From Alternaria dauci (taxonomy: Eukaryota > Ascomycota > Dothideomycetes > Pleosporales > Pleosporaceae): a DNA stretch of 64,000 bases. Location: positions 1,736,001 through 1,800,000 of the forward strand of contig NC_091280.1 of NCBI RefSeq assembly GCF_042100115.1, in the 5' to 3' direction. Both the position numbers and the translations under genes were made by a program. The notes under the pieces are model-generated. The model did no database searches and was not told where the DNA came from. It saw nothing but the letters and a program-made list of their open reading frames with translations. How positions within the stretch are numbered: position 1 is the first letter of the stretch; each line of letters opens with the position of its first letter. Shown here piece by piece: positions 12,764-24,500 of this stretch.

Positions 12764-15700
12764 TCACATGGCACTGGAGAATGACTTGTCCTTCTTCCAG
12801 GCTGCATTATCCTTTTCGAAGGCGAGACTATCTTTACCCTCAGGCCTAGTGCCAGGCAAGTCGTTCCAGCGGGCCTCGATATGGGCGGCCAACTTTGCAG
12901 TGTCAATCTGTAGTTGTAAGTTGGCTATACCATCTTTGAGGGTGGAACAGAACCTACTCGCTTTATGAGATTGGCCAGCTTCCTCCTCAATTCGTGCATT
13001 CGTGCGTGCAAAGTAAGACAAAGTGTCATGCTTGACCGCACGACGAATGGCATCGATGTGGCTCAGTTGCGCGGCAAAAGGATCGTAGGTATGAAAGTCT
13101 TCATCAATGCCGGTAGATACAGAGGCGTCTCCGGACATAGTAGGCTGTGTGGAATCAGGTGCAGACGAAACAGTCTTCTTGTTCTTTTTGGATTTCTTCT
13201 TTTTCTTCTTAGGTTTGGACGCTTCAGCAGAAACAGAAGCGGGATGTGCGAGTTTCGGGAGATTGGAGATAGGCATGGGATGAAGAAGTGGTGACATTTC
13301 GTTCTCGTCTCCGACTAGTGTGGAAGGGGAAGAACTGCGAGACACGTGCTCTCTAGGGGAAGTATCTGCGCGTAACGTCAGTTTCTCTGAAATTGCTGTA
13401 AAAGAATGAACACTCTGGCTTACCGTGCTGAGGGTAAAAGTGGTCGTTGGTAGTAGAAGGCAGAGGAACGAGACCCAGATCTGAATCTAGTTGAGGGCCT
13501 GTAGTGTGAGTGGGTTGATTGGAAGTGAGTTTATAGGGATCATTTACTTCAGGCGACTTGTTCTTGGTAGTAGGGGTCTGAGTTTTGGTAGTCGTTGGAG
13601 AAGCAGGCGGTGCACGTGAGGGAGCGGGTTCAGTAGCCCATACTGCCCCAGAGCGATCCAAAGATTCCTGCTTGACTGGCTCGGCGTTGGAGAACTCCGC
13701 CTTCTCCGCCTTATGAGTTACTGAAGAGATCTCCTTGGAGTCTTTGAAAGCACTATCGAGCTTACCAGTCTCTTCCTCGTTTTCGACTTTGTTCTCGCGA
13801 TCTGCAGAGCCCGCCTCCGATATTGGTGCCTTTGCCCTCCTTTTAGACTTCTTGTTGCCGGTAGTCGTGTCGCCGTTGGGACTAGAGTGCGCCACGTCCT
13901 GTTTGATAACCGCATCTGTAGTCATGGATGACTTTGTGAGGTCTTTCAGCGACTCAGAATTAGGCTGCACGATGAGTCCTTCATTGGGCTTCTTCAAGGA
14001 TGCGGCCTTCTCAACCTTTGCCTTGGCGACACGATCAGCGTCGTCTTTCTATAAAAGCGGAAACACAAAGTCAGCATATATCTCACATGAGTTTGGAACC
14101 TCATAAACTACCTTCTGTTGCTTCTTCTTGGCCTCTTTCTCTTTCTTGGCCTGGGACCTATTCTTCGCGAACGGGTGGAGCGACTGCATCTGCGGAGCGC
14201 CAGCCTTCTTGTTTATATCATTAGGTGAGACGTCTGCAGTTGTCAAGGTTGCTGTGCTATCTAGAGCGGATTTGGGTGCAGTGTCGCTTGTGATGCTCAT
14301 CGTGCGCTCTTGTGTATTGTCCGAACCTGAGACTTGAGGCGCAACTGCTTCCTTTGGCTGCACGGATGCGGGCTCTGTGAACTGAGTGGAAGAGCGCTGA
14401 GTTTGTAATGTTTGGACATCACACATGTCAGCCTCGGTAGCCACATGCGATGTTTCTGAGATAACTACATGTGTGAGCTATTGTAAACCAAAAGTGGATG
14501 TAGTGCAACAGTACCTTGCTTCGAAAGTATCGACTTATCATGAATCCTCGGTTGAGGCTCTGCTGTCACAGACTCAGGCTGAACTTCTGGCGCCAAGTGA
14601 AAGCTAGTGTCGTTCTTGGCTTCGTCCTCTGAGAGGCTATCATCCGCTACTCGCGAGGATGATTCCTTCGAAGGCGTGTTGAAACCCTCAACACTAGTGT
14701 TCTTGCAGTTTTCAGCAATCGGGCCAGTGTCAGTTGTAGCTTCTGAGACCTTAGACTGCATGCCCACGAAGGCAGGCGAGATGTCAGGCCTCGGTTCTGT
14801 CGGAGACTTTTCGTCATGTACAACGTCGGGCGCCTTGACGTTCTCGGGCAATTGCAGAGTCAAGTCGCTTGCTGTATCTACCGACTGATCAACAGCTGGG
14901 CTAGCAGCAATTGCGGGAACTGAGAGCTCTTGGGCCGACGTAATGGCATCAACGCTCCCTGGCTTTGTAGGTTCGATGACCATATTTGTGAACTCCCTGC
15001 TAGCCTGATCGTATTCGACGATAGCCGGACCATTAGTGTTTATCTTCCCAGATGTCTTTGCGGTCCTGTCTGCTAAGTTGACATCCTTGACTGGTGACTC
15101 TCGCTTGCCCTTGCCTTTGTTCTTCTTCGTAGGAGACTGCTGTTGGCGTTTGGTCATCTCAGATTTAGTACTTCCCATCTCCGAACGGCCAGTGATTGCC
15201 GTCTCTGTGGGTGGCTTCGACAGGCCGCTTCTAGCATCCTGGGGGGTGTACAATGCCTTTCCGTTCGCCGCAGTCAAGTCTTGGTCTGTATCTTCAACAG
15301 TCTTTTCTTCTTGCTGAGTCACGACGCGTGTAACTCCAGGCTTGGTGTGATCGGTTGCCTGCCCGGTAAGCGTCTGATCAGCGCAGCCTGAGGTTGAGGG
15401 TGTGTCCTTCTGAAAGAAACGCCTCGGTACTGTCACGGTGAGGCGGCCGCTACGTAGGGAAGGCTTGAACTTAGTAATGCCCAAAGCCACCTTAGCTTCC
15501 GCGCACGAAGCAAATCTACAAGCGTTAGTTGGTTTAGAGTGGCAATCATGAGAAGACTTACGTAGCGAAAGCATGAATACCATTGTGCGGACCATTGTGC
15601 GGAAGTCTACTCCGCAGGGAGATTGCAGTGGCAGTAACGCCAACAGTTTGCTTGAATAGCTGAATAAGCTCCTCCTCTCCCGCGTCCGGCGGCAAGTCTC

Positions 15701-17562
15701 CGATCCAAAGCTCATTGACGGTTGCGTTCTTTGGCCCAATCCATGTATGACCGCAACCGGAGACAGAGTCGCCAGTGATTGTCGGATCATCCTCAGAAAG
15801 GCGACGTCGAGCGTTGAAGTCAGTGTTGCGAGGTCCGCCAGGTAGGACTTTGGCGTTATGATCGGCGTTGGACCTGTTATACGCGTCACGCCCACCCATG
15901 TTCGACACCTTGCGTCCACGGCCTGGCTGAGACACGAAGCTGTTGTTGCCACTCTTCCGGCCCCCGTTGTTGTATCCTAGCGCACCATTGAACTTAGGAT
16001 TGTTGCCGCTGTAAGGATCGAAGAGATCTTGGGCATTGCGTTGGTTGGCCCGACGAGGCATCGGCGCGCGAGGGTCCTGGTGTTGATACAACATGTTATT
16101 CGCATGGTGCATGTTGTTTGTCATGTCGCCCATGGAGACATGCTGGCCGTTTGCATGATGGGAAAACGCGGGGTTCATGGGCTGATTCTGCACCATGCCT
16201 TGCTGGTAGTTGATGTGCGCACGAGGCATCATCCCAAGATCAGGTTGCTGAAAGCCATACCCATTGTGAGCCACCTGAACGTAGGGTGGTAGAACCGGCA
16301 TCATTGGGTGTGGGATGTGTTGGCCCATTGCCATCTGTGGGGGCAAGAATGGAGGCGACTGTATGTTGGGGACAGTAACAGAAGGCTGCCGCGGGTACGC
16401 TCCGTACGGAGTACGATTGCTGTTCTCGACCCAGCCGTGTGCCTGGACATAAGATCCGGATCCCATATTACGGTTGGCTTTCGGAATGACCAAAGGTTGC
16501 ACGTGCATGTTGGGCGACGCCCTGGACGATTCCATGACAATTCCCGCGTTACCGCCCCTCATCAGGCCAGCATGGCTTCCAGAATGCACAGGACCTTGCG
16601 ATGAGATGCGCTGAGGGAGAGGGCATGTATTGGGCGGATCTGGCGCTCCGGAAGCCATGGTAGTTGTGAGACGTAGCTTTTCGCCAGCAGACGAAGACTC
16701 TGTCGGCATTGTCAGTTTGCTGGGTTAGAATTGTGTCATGTTGCGGTTTCTTACTGATTTGTTTCTCGTCTGACGTAGTAGCGAGGAAAGAGGAAGGCTC
16801 TGTCTCTCCGTTGGCGATCTTTTGTTCCTCAGCATGTGCTTGTGGGGTCAGGCTCGTACGCAATGCCCCGTCAGTGGTCTTTTTCATCTCTGCCCAGGTA
16901 CCAACCAAGATGTAAGCGACATGCCAAAGAAACACACGGGGGAAGTCAACGGGCTCGCCAAAAATGAAGATCTTGTCAACAATGTCAAGTGGATCGTTGG
17001 TGTTGTAGACGTTCCCCATCTCAAGCCCGGTGAAATCGACTCGATCAGGATGCGCTCGTGCCCAATCTCTAGCGAATCTATCGGCCCAGTAGTAGGTGCT
17101 CCGCGAGATGAAGGTCAGCATCTCTTCGCAAAACGTCCTGCCCTCGACATGAATATCTTCGGCGTCCCAGAGATCTTCGATGGTCCATCCTTGTGAAGGG
17201 AGAATGCAAAGACATCTAGATCAGTCAGTATCATTTCAAGCTAGCTTGCGATAGACTACCTACTGGCTCTTGTACTTGATCTGCCAGTATGATGCTGCCT
17301 GTACCACGAATGCAGGATCTTGGACGCTGCGTGCGATAACTGGCGGGCGAATATCACCTAGCGAACGAGGGGCGCGGGCCCCAAGCCCGGTTGAAAAGAA
17401 AGCCTGACCAGCACCCGGGCCAAACTTGGGGTCCCTAGTTGCATCGTTGATGGGATCAACAACAGGACGGTTCGGTTCGGTGAGGAGCGGCTCGCCTGCG
17501 GCTATCGGTGTTGGCGTGTCTGTAGCAGGCGGAGTGCCCAGTAGATGGACAGACTCCGACAT
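12764..17562 (-). CDS. Large RRM-domain protein, probable RNA-binding regulator
   Basis: Seven exons: 17562-17264, 17215-16755, 16699-15562, 15515-14515, 14464-14112, 14048-13424, 13365-12764, with all phases consistent; 1492 residues. A single RNA recognition motif lies at about residues 578-665 (NELWIGDLPPDAGEEELIQL... then LTVTVPRRFF), and the fourth intron boundary cuts through it. The N-terminal 250 residues contain a folded-looking, Trp/Tyr-rich segment of unknown type. Residues 260-570 are rich in Gly, Asn, Pro and Gln. The C-terminal 800 residues are acidic and Ser/Thr-rich with Lys clusters (PKKKKKKSKKNKK), which could be nuclear signals. Seen: exons and RRM. Inferred: a role in mRNA regulation. 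No specific orthologue is recognised. Exact ends of some exons rest on splice consensus only. Confidence 0.82.
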
Positions 17563-18313
17563 AACTGGATGTAGACAGAGCTCAACAAGAAGACCGCGAG
17601 TGTAGTTTAGGCTTTGCGTGAACAAACAGAGGTGGCCCTTGCAGGAAAATATGAAGCTAAGCTCTACCGGATGTTGGTAGAGGAAACGCCAGTTGGAGTA
17701 GGAGCGAACGCAACAGCGGGGAAAAGCGCAATTGCGATGATGAGAATGAAGAGGGAGATAAGGTATAAGAGGGCTGCGGAAGTAGTGAGAGCAGCTCAAC
17801 AAACAGAGGTTCCTCGTGGCTTCAGGTGGAAGGAGCAACAGGTCTTGGCGCTACCGAAAGAAGAGGTGAGTGTGAGTAACGAACGCTCGCGACCTCCGCG
17901 CGCCGCGTTTCACTGATGCCATTGGCCGTCATATAAAGCTCCGGAACGCAACATAAGCATACAGAACGGATGGAGAGAAGATGAGGGGAAGAGAGATCAG
18001 CCACTGAGAATATTGGAGATGTCAAGACACGAAGACATGAGAAGAAAGAACACTACTCACACTTTATAACAAGTCCAAAGATGATTTTGTGGGATGGGTT
18101 TCAGATATACACGTGCTGGGTCAGTGTCTTACTGGGGATGCAGCCACCCATTGCCTAGCGCCATGCCTCTATCCGAGCTACTAGCGGTGGGATTTTAGAA
18201 TTTGCTGGGTCCTCCATTCATCCCAAAGGCCAAGCAGTCCTTTCTAGTAATTGAATCCTGGAGTCACGAGCTGAGTGGAGTGGGTATAGTACAGGTCATA
18301 TCGGCTCCGCCCT
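17563..18313. other. Intergenic, no supported gene
   Basis: Promoter and leader of the RRM gene on the left and the 3' end of the Fmp46-like gene on the right. No coding or RNA feature seen. Confidence 0.65.
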
Positions 18314-18865
18314 CTACGCTTTGTCCGTCTCCTTCGGTACTGAGCGTATCAACTTCATGATCTCACTCTCATTCTCTCCAACGACTGTATAGGTCAGCAT
18401 GAGCAAGCGCTGTTCTCCTCTACATATACATACCAGCTTTTCCTTGATTCCAATCCACGACCAACGGTCTCTGGAACGCCCCTCCGTCTGCCTTCAGTCT
18501 CCTCATGGCATCGGTCTCGTTCTCAGCGCCACTGACTACCTTTCCTGCCGCTCCTGATCCGCCCAGGTAGTCCAAGATGTTCTTGAGCTGGTCTGTCGTC
18601 GGTGGGGCTTCTGTAACATCGAGCTCGAACTCAGTGCGCTCAGCCTTGTCCTGTGCTTTGTGAGAGCTGGCCTGGTCTTCAGTTGCATGTGCGACAGATT
18701 GTGCGTTGGCTTGCTTGAGGAGGGTGAGGACGCGGGTGGAAGCTTGGTTCGAGGGCGCATGGAAGAGGGTTACGACGTTCTTTGCGCCGTGCTGGCGAGA
18801 ATTAGCGCATAGCATTCAGAACCAATTGAGCATTTTCTTACCTCTCCAAATAGTCGCTTGAACAT
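18314..18865 (-). CDS. Fmp46-like mitochondrial redox protein (DUF1687, thioredoxin-like fold)
   Basis: Three exons: 18865-18842 (only eight codons, MFKRLFGE), 18791-18434 and 18384-18314; introns of 50 and 49 nt; 150 residues. The sequence NVVTLFHAPSNQASTRVLTLL near the N-terminus, the central LKNILDYLGG and the C-terminal RPLVVDWNQGKAVVGENESE are the hallmarks of the fungal DUF1687 family, whose yeast member Fmp46 is a putative mitochondrial redox protein. Family members are about 130-150 residues, so this is full length. The basic, hydrophobic N-terminus fits mitochondrial import. Function of the family is poorly known. The 24-nt first exon is easily missed by gene finders; without it the frame has no good ATG. 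Confidence 0.88.
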
Positions 18866-19574
18866 GATTGCTGTGGTTGTTGTAGGTGATAGCTTAGAGA
18901 GTGATGTTAGAGGGTGCTCCTGCAGCTTCGGTGGAATGAGGTTCGACTGTGACGTAGATGGCCGCTCGGACCTGCCGTTCCCGCCGCAGCTCTCACACAC
19001 CAGATCTACAATGCAGAACTGGGAGATCAATGTACAAACGGGTAATGTCAGGTCCACGGAGCCACAGGTGTACTGAAACTGGTAGAAAGACGCATCGTTG
19101 AAACTGTCGGCACGAGCGGACGGTACTCCACCTTTACCTAAATAGCCTTCGCCGGTTTTGAGTATAGCAATAGCATCAGAGCCAACAGCATAGAAACGCA
19201 AGATCAACACGGCGCAAAACGGCTCAAGGTTTTGCCACAAATGAAATCCAAGATGTCGAGAACCTCGGGTAGGTGTGCAAGGTCATCATACACAACGCAT
19301 AGCACGCAAGTGAAAGTGGCCAAGTATGGGAACACAAGCAGCTAGATTTCGTGATGCAGCTGTGCAAAAAGCAGAATGTACATGTACGCCATGAATATGC
19401 CCCCATCATCCCAAAGTGTGGGATCATGCTGCTGCTGAGGAACGTGCCGTAGCGACGTCCGTCATTCCCACTCCCTCTGATCCAGAGTCATAGCCATCCC
19501 GAGGAAACCGAATTCATGACCGTATTCTCTAGCTCGTCGTGCTCGTTTCGTTCGCCCGTCCTCTCATGGTTGGC
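18866..19574. other. Intergenic, no supported gene
   Basis: Upstream of the Fmp46-like gene and downstream of eS30 (both minus). Short open frames only. Confidence 0.65.
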
Positions 19575-19997
19575 TTATGAGGTAGGGTTGGGGTTCATCT
19601 AAGGCCGGTTAGTTCTTGTCCATCGCGGAGATTCCGAGTTGCGCTGACCTTGCGCTTGCCACCGGTCATGGTGACGTTCACGAAGCGGCGAGTGTATGTG
19701 AGCCTCTTCTTGGCGCGGCCCTTGGGAGTCTTCTTCTTCTCCTGGGGCTCAACCTGTATCGTGTGTCAGCCGACTGTCCGTTGTCCAATCTGTTCCATCC
19801 TTCTCTGCATTTATCGCGCTGTTGTGATTTGGCGTGTCGCTAACGGTCGGAAAGATGTGTATGTGTCGACGGGTAGGAGCTTACCTTGGGGGCTATGCAT
19901 TGTTAGCAGATGCTCTGTGATGATTTGACAGGGGCCAAGACTTACTTTGAGACTTGACCTTTCCGGCACGAGCGAGGGATCCGTGAACCTTTCCCAT
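19575..19997 (-). CDS. rps30: 40S ribosomal protein eS30
   Basis: Small-subunit ribosomal protein. Four exons: 19997-19946 (52 nt), 19892-19885 (8 nt), 19753-19649 (105 nt), 19598-19575 (24 nt); product 62 residues. It starts [17 protein letters not shown], continues [20 protein letters not shown] and ends GGKRKMNPNPTS, which is the whole eS30 family sequence at its usual size. It is not fused to a ubiquitin-like domain, as in other fungi. The 8-nt second exon supplies only Thr (in part), Pro and Lys and is required to keep frame. Introns are 53, 131 and 50 nt; the last has a GTCAGC donor. I looked for a box C/D snoRNA in the 131-nt intron and did not see a convincing C box. Confidence 0.96.
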
Positions 19998-20834
19998 GTT
20001 TGCGGTTGTAGAGGGGTGTGATGAGTCGTTCGAAGTAGTCTGTGTGGTGGCAAAGTCCAATTAGCGGTCTGCCTTGTAGCTTTCGAGCGTCGGGTGCGGA
20101 GTGCAAAAGTCTTGGTTTCGCAAGGCTTCGCTTTTAATGCTGGTGTGATCGTAGGGGCGGGCGGAATACGTACAGGTTGCGGTCGTTGGGTGTTCGAGGA
20201 CTGGGCGGCGACGTGAGGGTCAAAATGACTCCAGGGCTGTGGACAGCGGCTCACCGGATTAGCCGAGATCACGTGTCACACTAGCGTGTCGAAGAGAGGA
20301 GCAACGATCCCAGTGAATCGGCCACATCGATTCGGTTTCGTCGTCTTGTGTTATGGAAGACTGTGCAGCAAATATGCGAGTCGGATCATTGAGATGCAGT
20401 CTAATGTGGAGTGTTGGGTGGCTTCTGAACATGTCCACCATGCACACGGGCGCGTCGCCTCCACAGCTATGAGAGATGATCAGATAAGATAATGCGAACC
20501 ATCATCACGAATACATGTCAGACACGCGAATTTCCCCGATAACCTTCAAGCTGTTTTCGCCCAGTGCGGCCATGCCCTGTCTAGTCGCCTTTCGCTGATT
20601 TGGATTCGCGCCTGTCGCGGCCATGCCTTGCGCAACAGACTTTATCGCGACACTAGCGGACGATCCCCACTGTTGCTGAGCGTGGTACGATGCGCATGAT
20701 ACGTCCCGAGGCTTCGCTTGAACGCGTCGCTGCCTGCCATCAACCACCCCCTTCATCGACAGCTCGTCATAGCCATCTAGCTCTCCAAACGCCTGCCTAT
20801 ACCTCCGAGCTACCCAAGTCCAAATATTAGCAAG
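19998..20834. other. Divergent promoter region of eS30 and the CREG-like gene
   Basis: No gene supported. Expected to hold the promoter and leader of the highly expressed eS30 gene. Confidence 0.65.
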
Positions 20835-21596
20835 ATGCGTGTCCAAGCTGCCCTCACGGGCCTCATAACATTGACTGCAGCGTCCAACCTGCCATCACCA
20901 CAGAACTTGTTCGCGAACCCGTCCTCCAGCGATGGAACCGGCTTCAAGATCCCCACCGTCCACGAGTCCGCCGTTCAAGCTCGCAGGATCATGCGTCTAG
21001 AGACCATCGGTACCCTATCCACCGTCTTCCCCAACACTCACACCACCGAGCAGCGACCCTCAGATGTCGGAGGCGCGCCCATAGGCTTAATGGATTACTT
21101 CGGTGACTGCGAGTCAGACTCAGGAAACCCTACTATCCTCGCCATCACCATCGCCACTTCCTTCAAAAACGTGGATGCCGGCTCCAACATCACCTTGAGC
21201 ATGCGATGGCACCCCCAAGACAACAAATGGCGCAGTCCTGCAGCGCTCCCCCGCTTCTCGCTTGTTGGTCGTCTCGAGGACATTGACATGGACGCTATCA
21301 AGAAGCTGGGTGTGACAGCCTGCTATGTCAAGAAGCACCCCGACGCTGCGTGGTGGTTGCCTGGCTCCGGCGTCCACGAGAGCAAGTGGGTGCGTCTGGT
21401 CGTCGAAGAGATATACTGGATTGGAGGATTCGGAGATCGTGCCTACATTGGATGGATTCCGAAGGAAGAGTGGTACAGCGTCACACAGGAAGAGATCGAT
21501 GGCATTCAGCTGCCAGGCGAGAAGCAGAGCGCGTGGAACACCATCGGAAGCTGGTTCGGTATGGGTCAGCAAGAGCAGGGCGCGATTGAGCTCTAG
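20835..21596 (+). CDS. Secreted CREG-like protein (pyridoxamine 5'-phosphate oxidase-like fold)
   Basis: A single exon of 253 residues. The start MRVQAALTGLITLTAAS is a signal peptide, with cleavage probably near residue 18. The rest matches the CREG-like / Pyrid_oxidase_2 family: RIMRLETIGTLSTVFPN, GGAPIGLMDYFGDC, NPTILAITIATSFKN, and near the C-terminus ESKWVRLVVEEIYWIGGFGDRAYIGWIP. Family members adopt the FMN-binding split-barrel fold, but CREG itself lacks flavin activity, so an enzymatic role cannot be claimed. There is one N-glycosylation site (NIT). Likely destination is the secretory pathway or vacuole. Length is normal for the family. Confidence 0.87.
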   Translation: MRVQAALTGLITLTAASNLPSPQNLFANPSSSDGTGFKIPTVHESAVQARRIMRLETIGTLSTVFPNTHTTEQRPSDVGGAPIGLMDYFGDCESDSGNPTILAITIATSFKNVDAGSNITLSMRWHPQDNKWRSPAALPRFSLVGRLEDIDMDAIKKLGVTACYVKKHPDAAWWLPGSGVHESKWVRLVVEEIYWIGGFGDRAYIGWIPKEEWYSVTQEEIDGIQLPGEKQSAWNTIGSWFGMGQQEQGAIEL

Positions 21597-24500
21597 GCCG
21601 AGACTATGAGAATCCAAGTGTTCATCGTTCAGGGTAAATGAGTTGCATTTGGGCATAACTATTGAAGTGCAGGCCAGCTTTTTTGATACTCAGCAACGTC
21701 GCATCGGCGAAGGTTGTTATCGTAGGTAGTTATTCTATGACCGCTGGCTGATCGCAGACCCATTCACGCGTGCATCACGAACATATGACACAAAACTGAG
21801 TCTTCATAGGGCAACGGTCCTACTTTAATGCCCTTTGCACATCAGTACTTCATATCGTGTATCTTAGTTTCGACGGAGGTCGCATTTTCTTCTTTGTTCT
21901 CAGCATGGCTCATATGTTTCATCCTAAATTCTTCGCAAAGCGAGGTTGTTGTAGTCAGTCTCATAGCCAAATGCGCTGCGATAAGACGACGACACAAGTA
22001 GGTTTCTACCCCCACGCCTTTTTGGCCCAGCCTTGTTGTACCTCACCAGTGCCTGTAATGTTGCACAACATACGTCACTCATACAAAACAGTTGTGCTCG
22101 TTACAGCGTTTCATTGTCGACGTCCATCTGTCAGGAAAAGGCTGATAGAGCACCTGACAACAACGTGCGCCCACAAAAGACGGCTGATTTGACATTCCAT
22201 TAGTCGGAAGGCTTTTTCATACCGCCCTACGTTCTTCTCTTGTATCTGTGGAAAGAAGAAGAAGTTGTATACCGGTGTTTCAAGCATCGGACGCTTGTCT
22301 TGAAAAGTTAAGCATGAGTCAAGGAGATACAACAATGCTGATATCAAGCACAAAGAGACAAGATAAAGTTCATGTAGGTTCATACATGCTGTATTGATAA
22401 ATACTCCAGTCCAGAACTTTCAGAAGCCACCAATACCACGTATGGTATCAACAGGTTGTGGTCCACTGCTCCTACTTTCAGATTTAACAATTTCCTCTAG
22501 CATAAGATCACCCTACTCTAAAGATATGCGGAATACGTATCAGATGATGGCAAGCAAATGATGGACGAGAGGTTGGACATTACAAGAGCTGATAGCCTCC
22601 CAGTCCGTGGCGTACTATATAAATGGCTCCAACGGCTGGAGCAGGATAGGCACAAGAAGTTCTTTAGTCGAGCTAGTGGCCATTGGTACACGAATTGCTA
22701 AAGAATATTCAACTGGCGAGGATGCTCGCAGGTGCAGTGTTGCAGAGCATATGTCATGGACTTCGAAAGGATTACCATCCGACCTAAAGACATGGCATAT
22801 TGTCTACTGGAAATTATTGGTGCCAATATGCCGCGGCTATATGCAGAAATTAGTAGGGCATTTATTCTCCTATAGGTACGATTACATAATACTTGTTCTA
22901 TTTATGAAAACATCCGCTCACGTAAAACAGAAAGAACCTTGGAACCTTGGAAGTCACGAAACAACCAGACGATGAGCCTTGCTTCCAAGGTTGACATGGC
23001 AATTTGTATATAGGGGCATGGAGGGCGATACATGCGGGCCTAGAGCAATACATCCATGATATTGAAGACTACCTAGGTAGTGTTGCAGCCTTGGTAGAAG
23101 CAAACGAATTAGAACTAAGTATCGCATCTCATCCGACCACCGTCGAGCCGCCATACGTTTCCAAGAGTCATCGAGGTCTCATCTACTCGTTTTGCTCGAG
23201 ATCAAGATGCAATATACAAGCCAGTGAGCATGCAAGGTCCTGCACATACCTGTGGGATCGCATCTCCCTGACCACGAACTCACGACACTTCAAAAGGCAG
23301 TCCAAAGCGCATGTAGTGCTATCAGCTTGCTTCTTGACAGTACAGCCTCGAGCCAAGTCCTGACCGCGGAGAGTGGAAAGAAACCCGACTAGAGCCTCAC
23401 ACACGACAACCACCACAGACCATCTAGTCCCAAGTACAGTATGGTCTATCTACCAAAGGATCATGGAGGGTGTTTCCAAATCAAGAGGATAACGGTCGTT
23501 CGCAGGATGATTAGGGGTTCAATGTCGAGTTTCGGAACCGCTCATGAGGGCTGCAGTGACCGTACGAGCCGGTAGGATCGGAGGTCCCGATACCTCTTAC
23601 AAAAAGGTCAACATTATCAGAGATACATGAAGGTTACTTCCCTGTGCGCTATGGGAATGTACCGTGAGATAAGCTCTTTGTGAGCATATTGGTTTTTATG
23701 TCATTCACACATGCTTGTATCGCAGAGAAGCCATTGGCAGGCCTCAATATTTGTCACATGTATTGCAGAGTCTTGTATTCTTGACAACCCTCGCAATTAG
23801 TGCGTAATTCCATACTCTATTCAACCATCTAGCGGTATTGCCGTTGCACAAAGTATTGAGCCACTGAGGCATTCAGCAAGCCAACCGCCACCCATACTAG
23901 AAAAGCTCCCCCAAAGAAAACACATTGCAGATACAACAGATAGCCGCAACAATTTTCATGCGCCTGCACACATCGAGAAGGAAGTACCGAGCTGTCTCAG
24001 TTCCTCTCACTGCATTGACACTAAGACCTATCTGCGAACCCCAGAATTGAGAGCTGGTGACTTGAAGGTATCGCGACCGGACAAAGTAGGCAACATTGCA
24101 GAGAGCTACAGCACTTGACCACTATGAGCTGAGTCAGTTTACACCATAGTACGACTTCACGCGGCGGTGAGTAGCCGGGCACTCCAAAAGTTGTGTCGCT
24201 CCTGGGACATGGCTGATTCACAACACAGACACACTGTATAGGGGTCTCCGGGAGAAGTGAAGTGGCTCGGTATATTTCTGGAATATTATTTCTCGATCTC
24301 TGTGTCGATATGGTGATAGTCAGTCATAATCGCATGTTCTGCTCACACCTAGCACCGGCATTACTACAAGAGACGTGGATAGCATGATCAAGTTCGGTCC
24401 GTAGGAATTCACACCGGAGACAGATCAAAATGTGTCTAACTCTGCCGAAGTCGACTCGGACTCTTATTCAGGACCTTTTCTCTACATGGCGCAATTCGTA

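Noticed and set aside
19754..19884. Intron-encoded box C/D snoRNA in eS30 intron 2
   Set aside because: A CTGA-like D box is present near the 3' end but there is no convincing RTGATGA C box.
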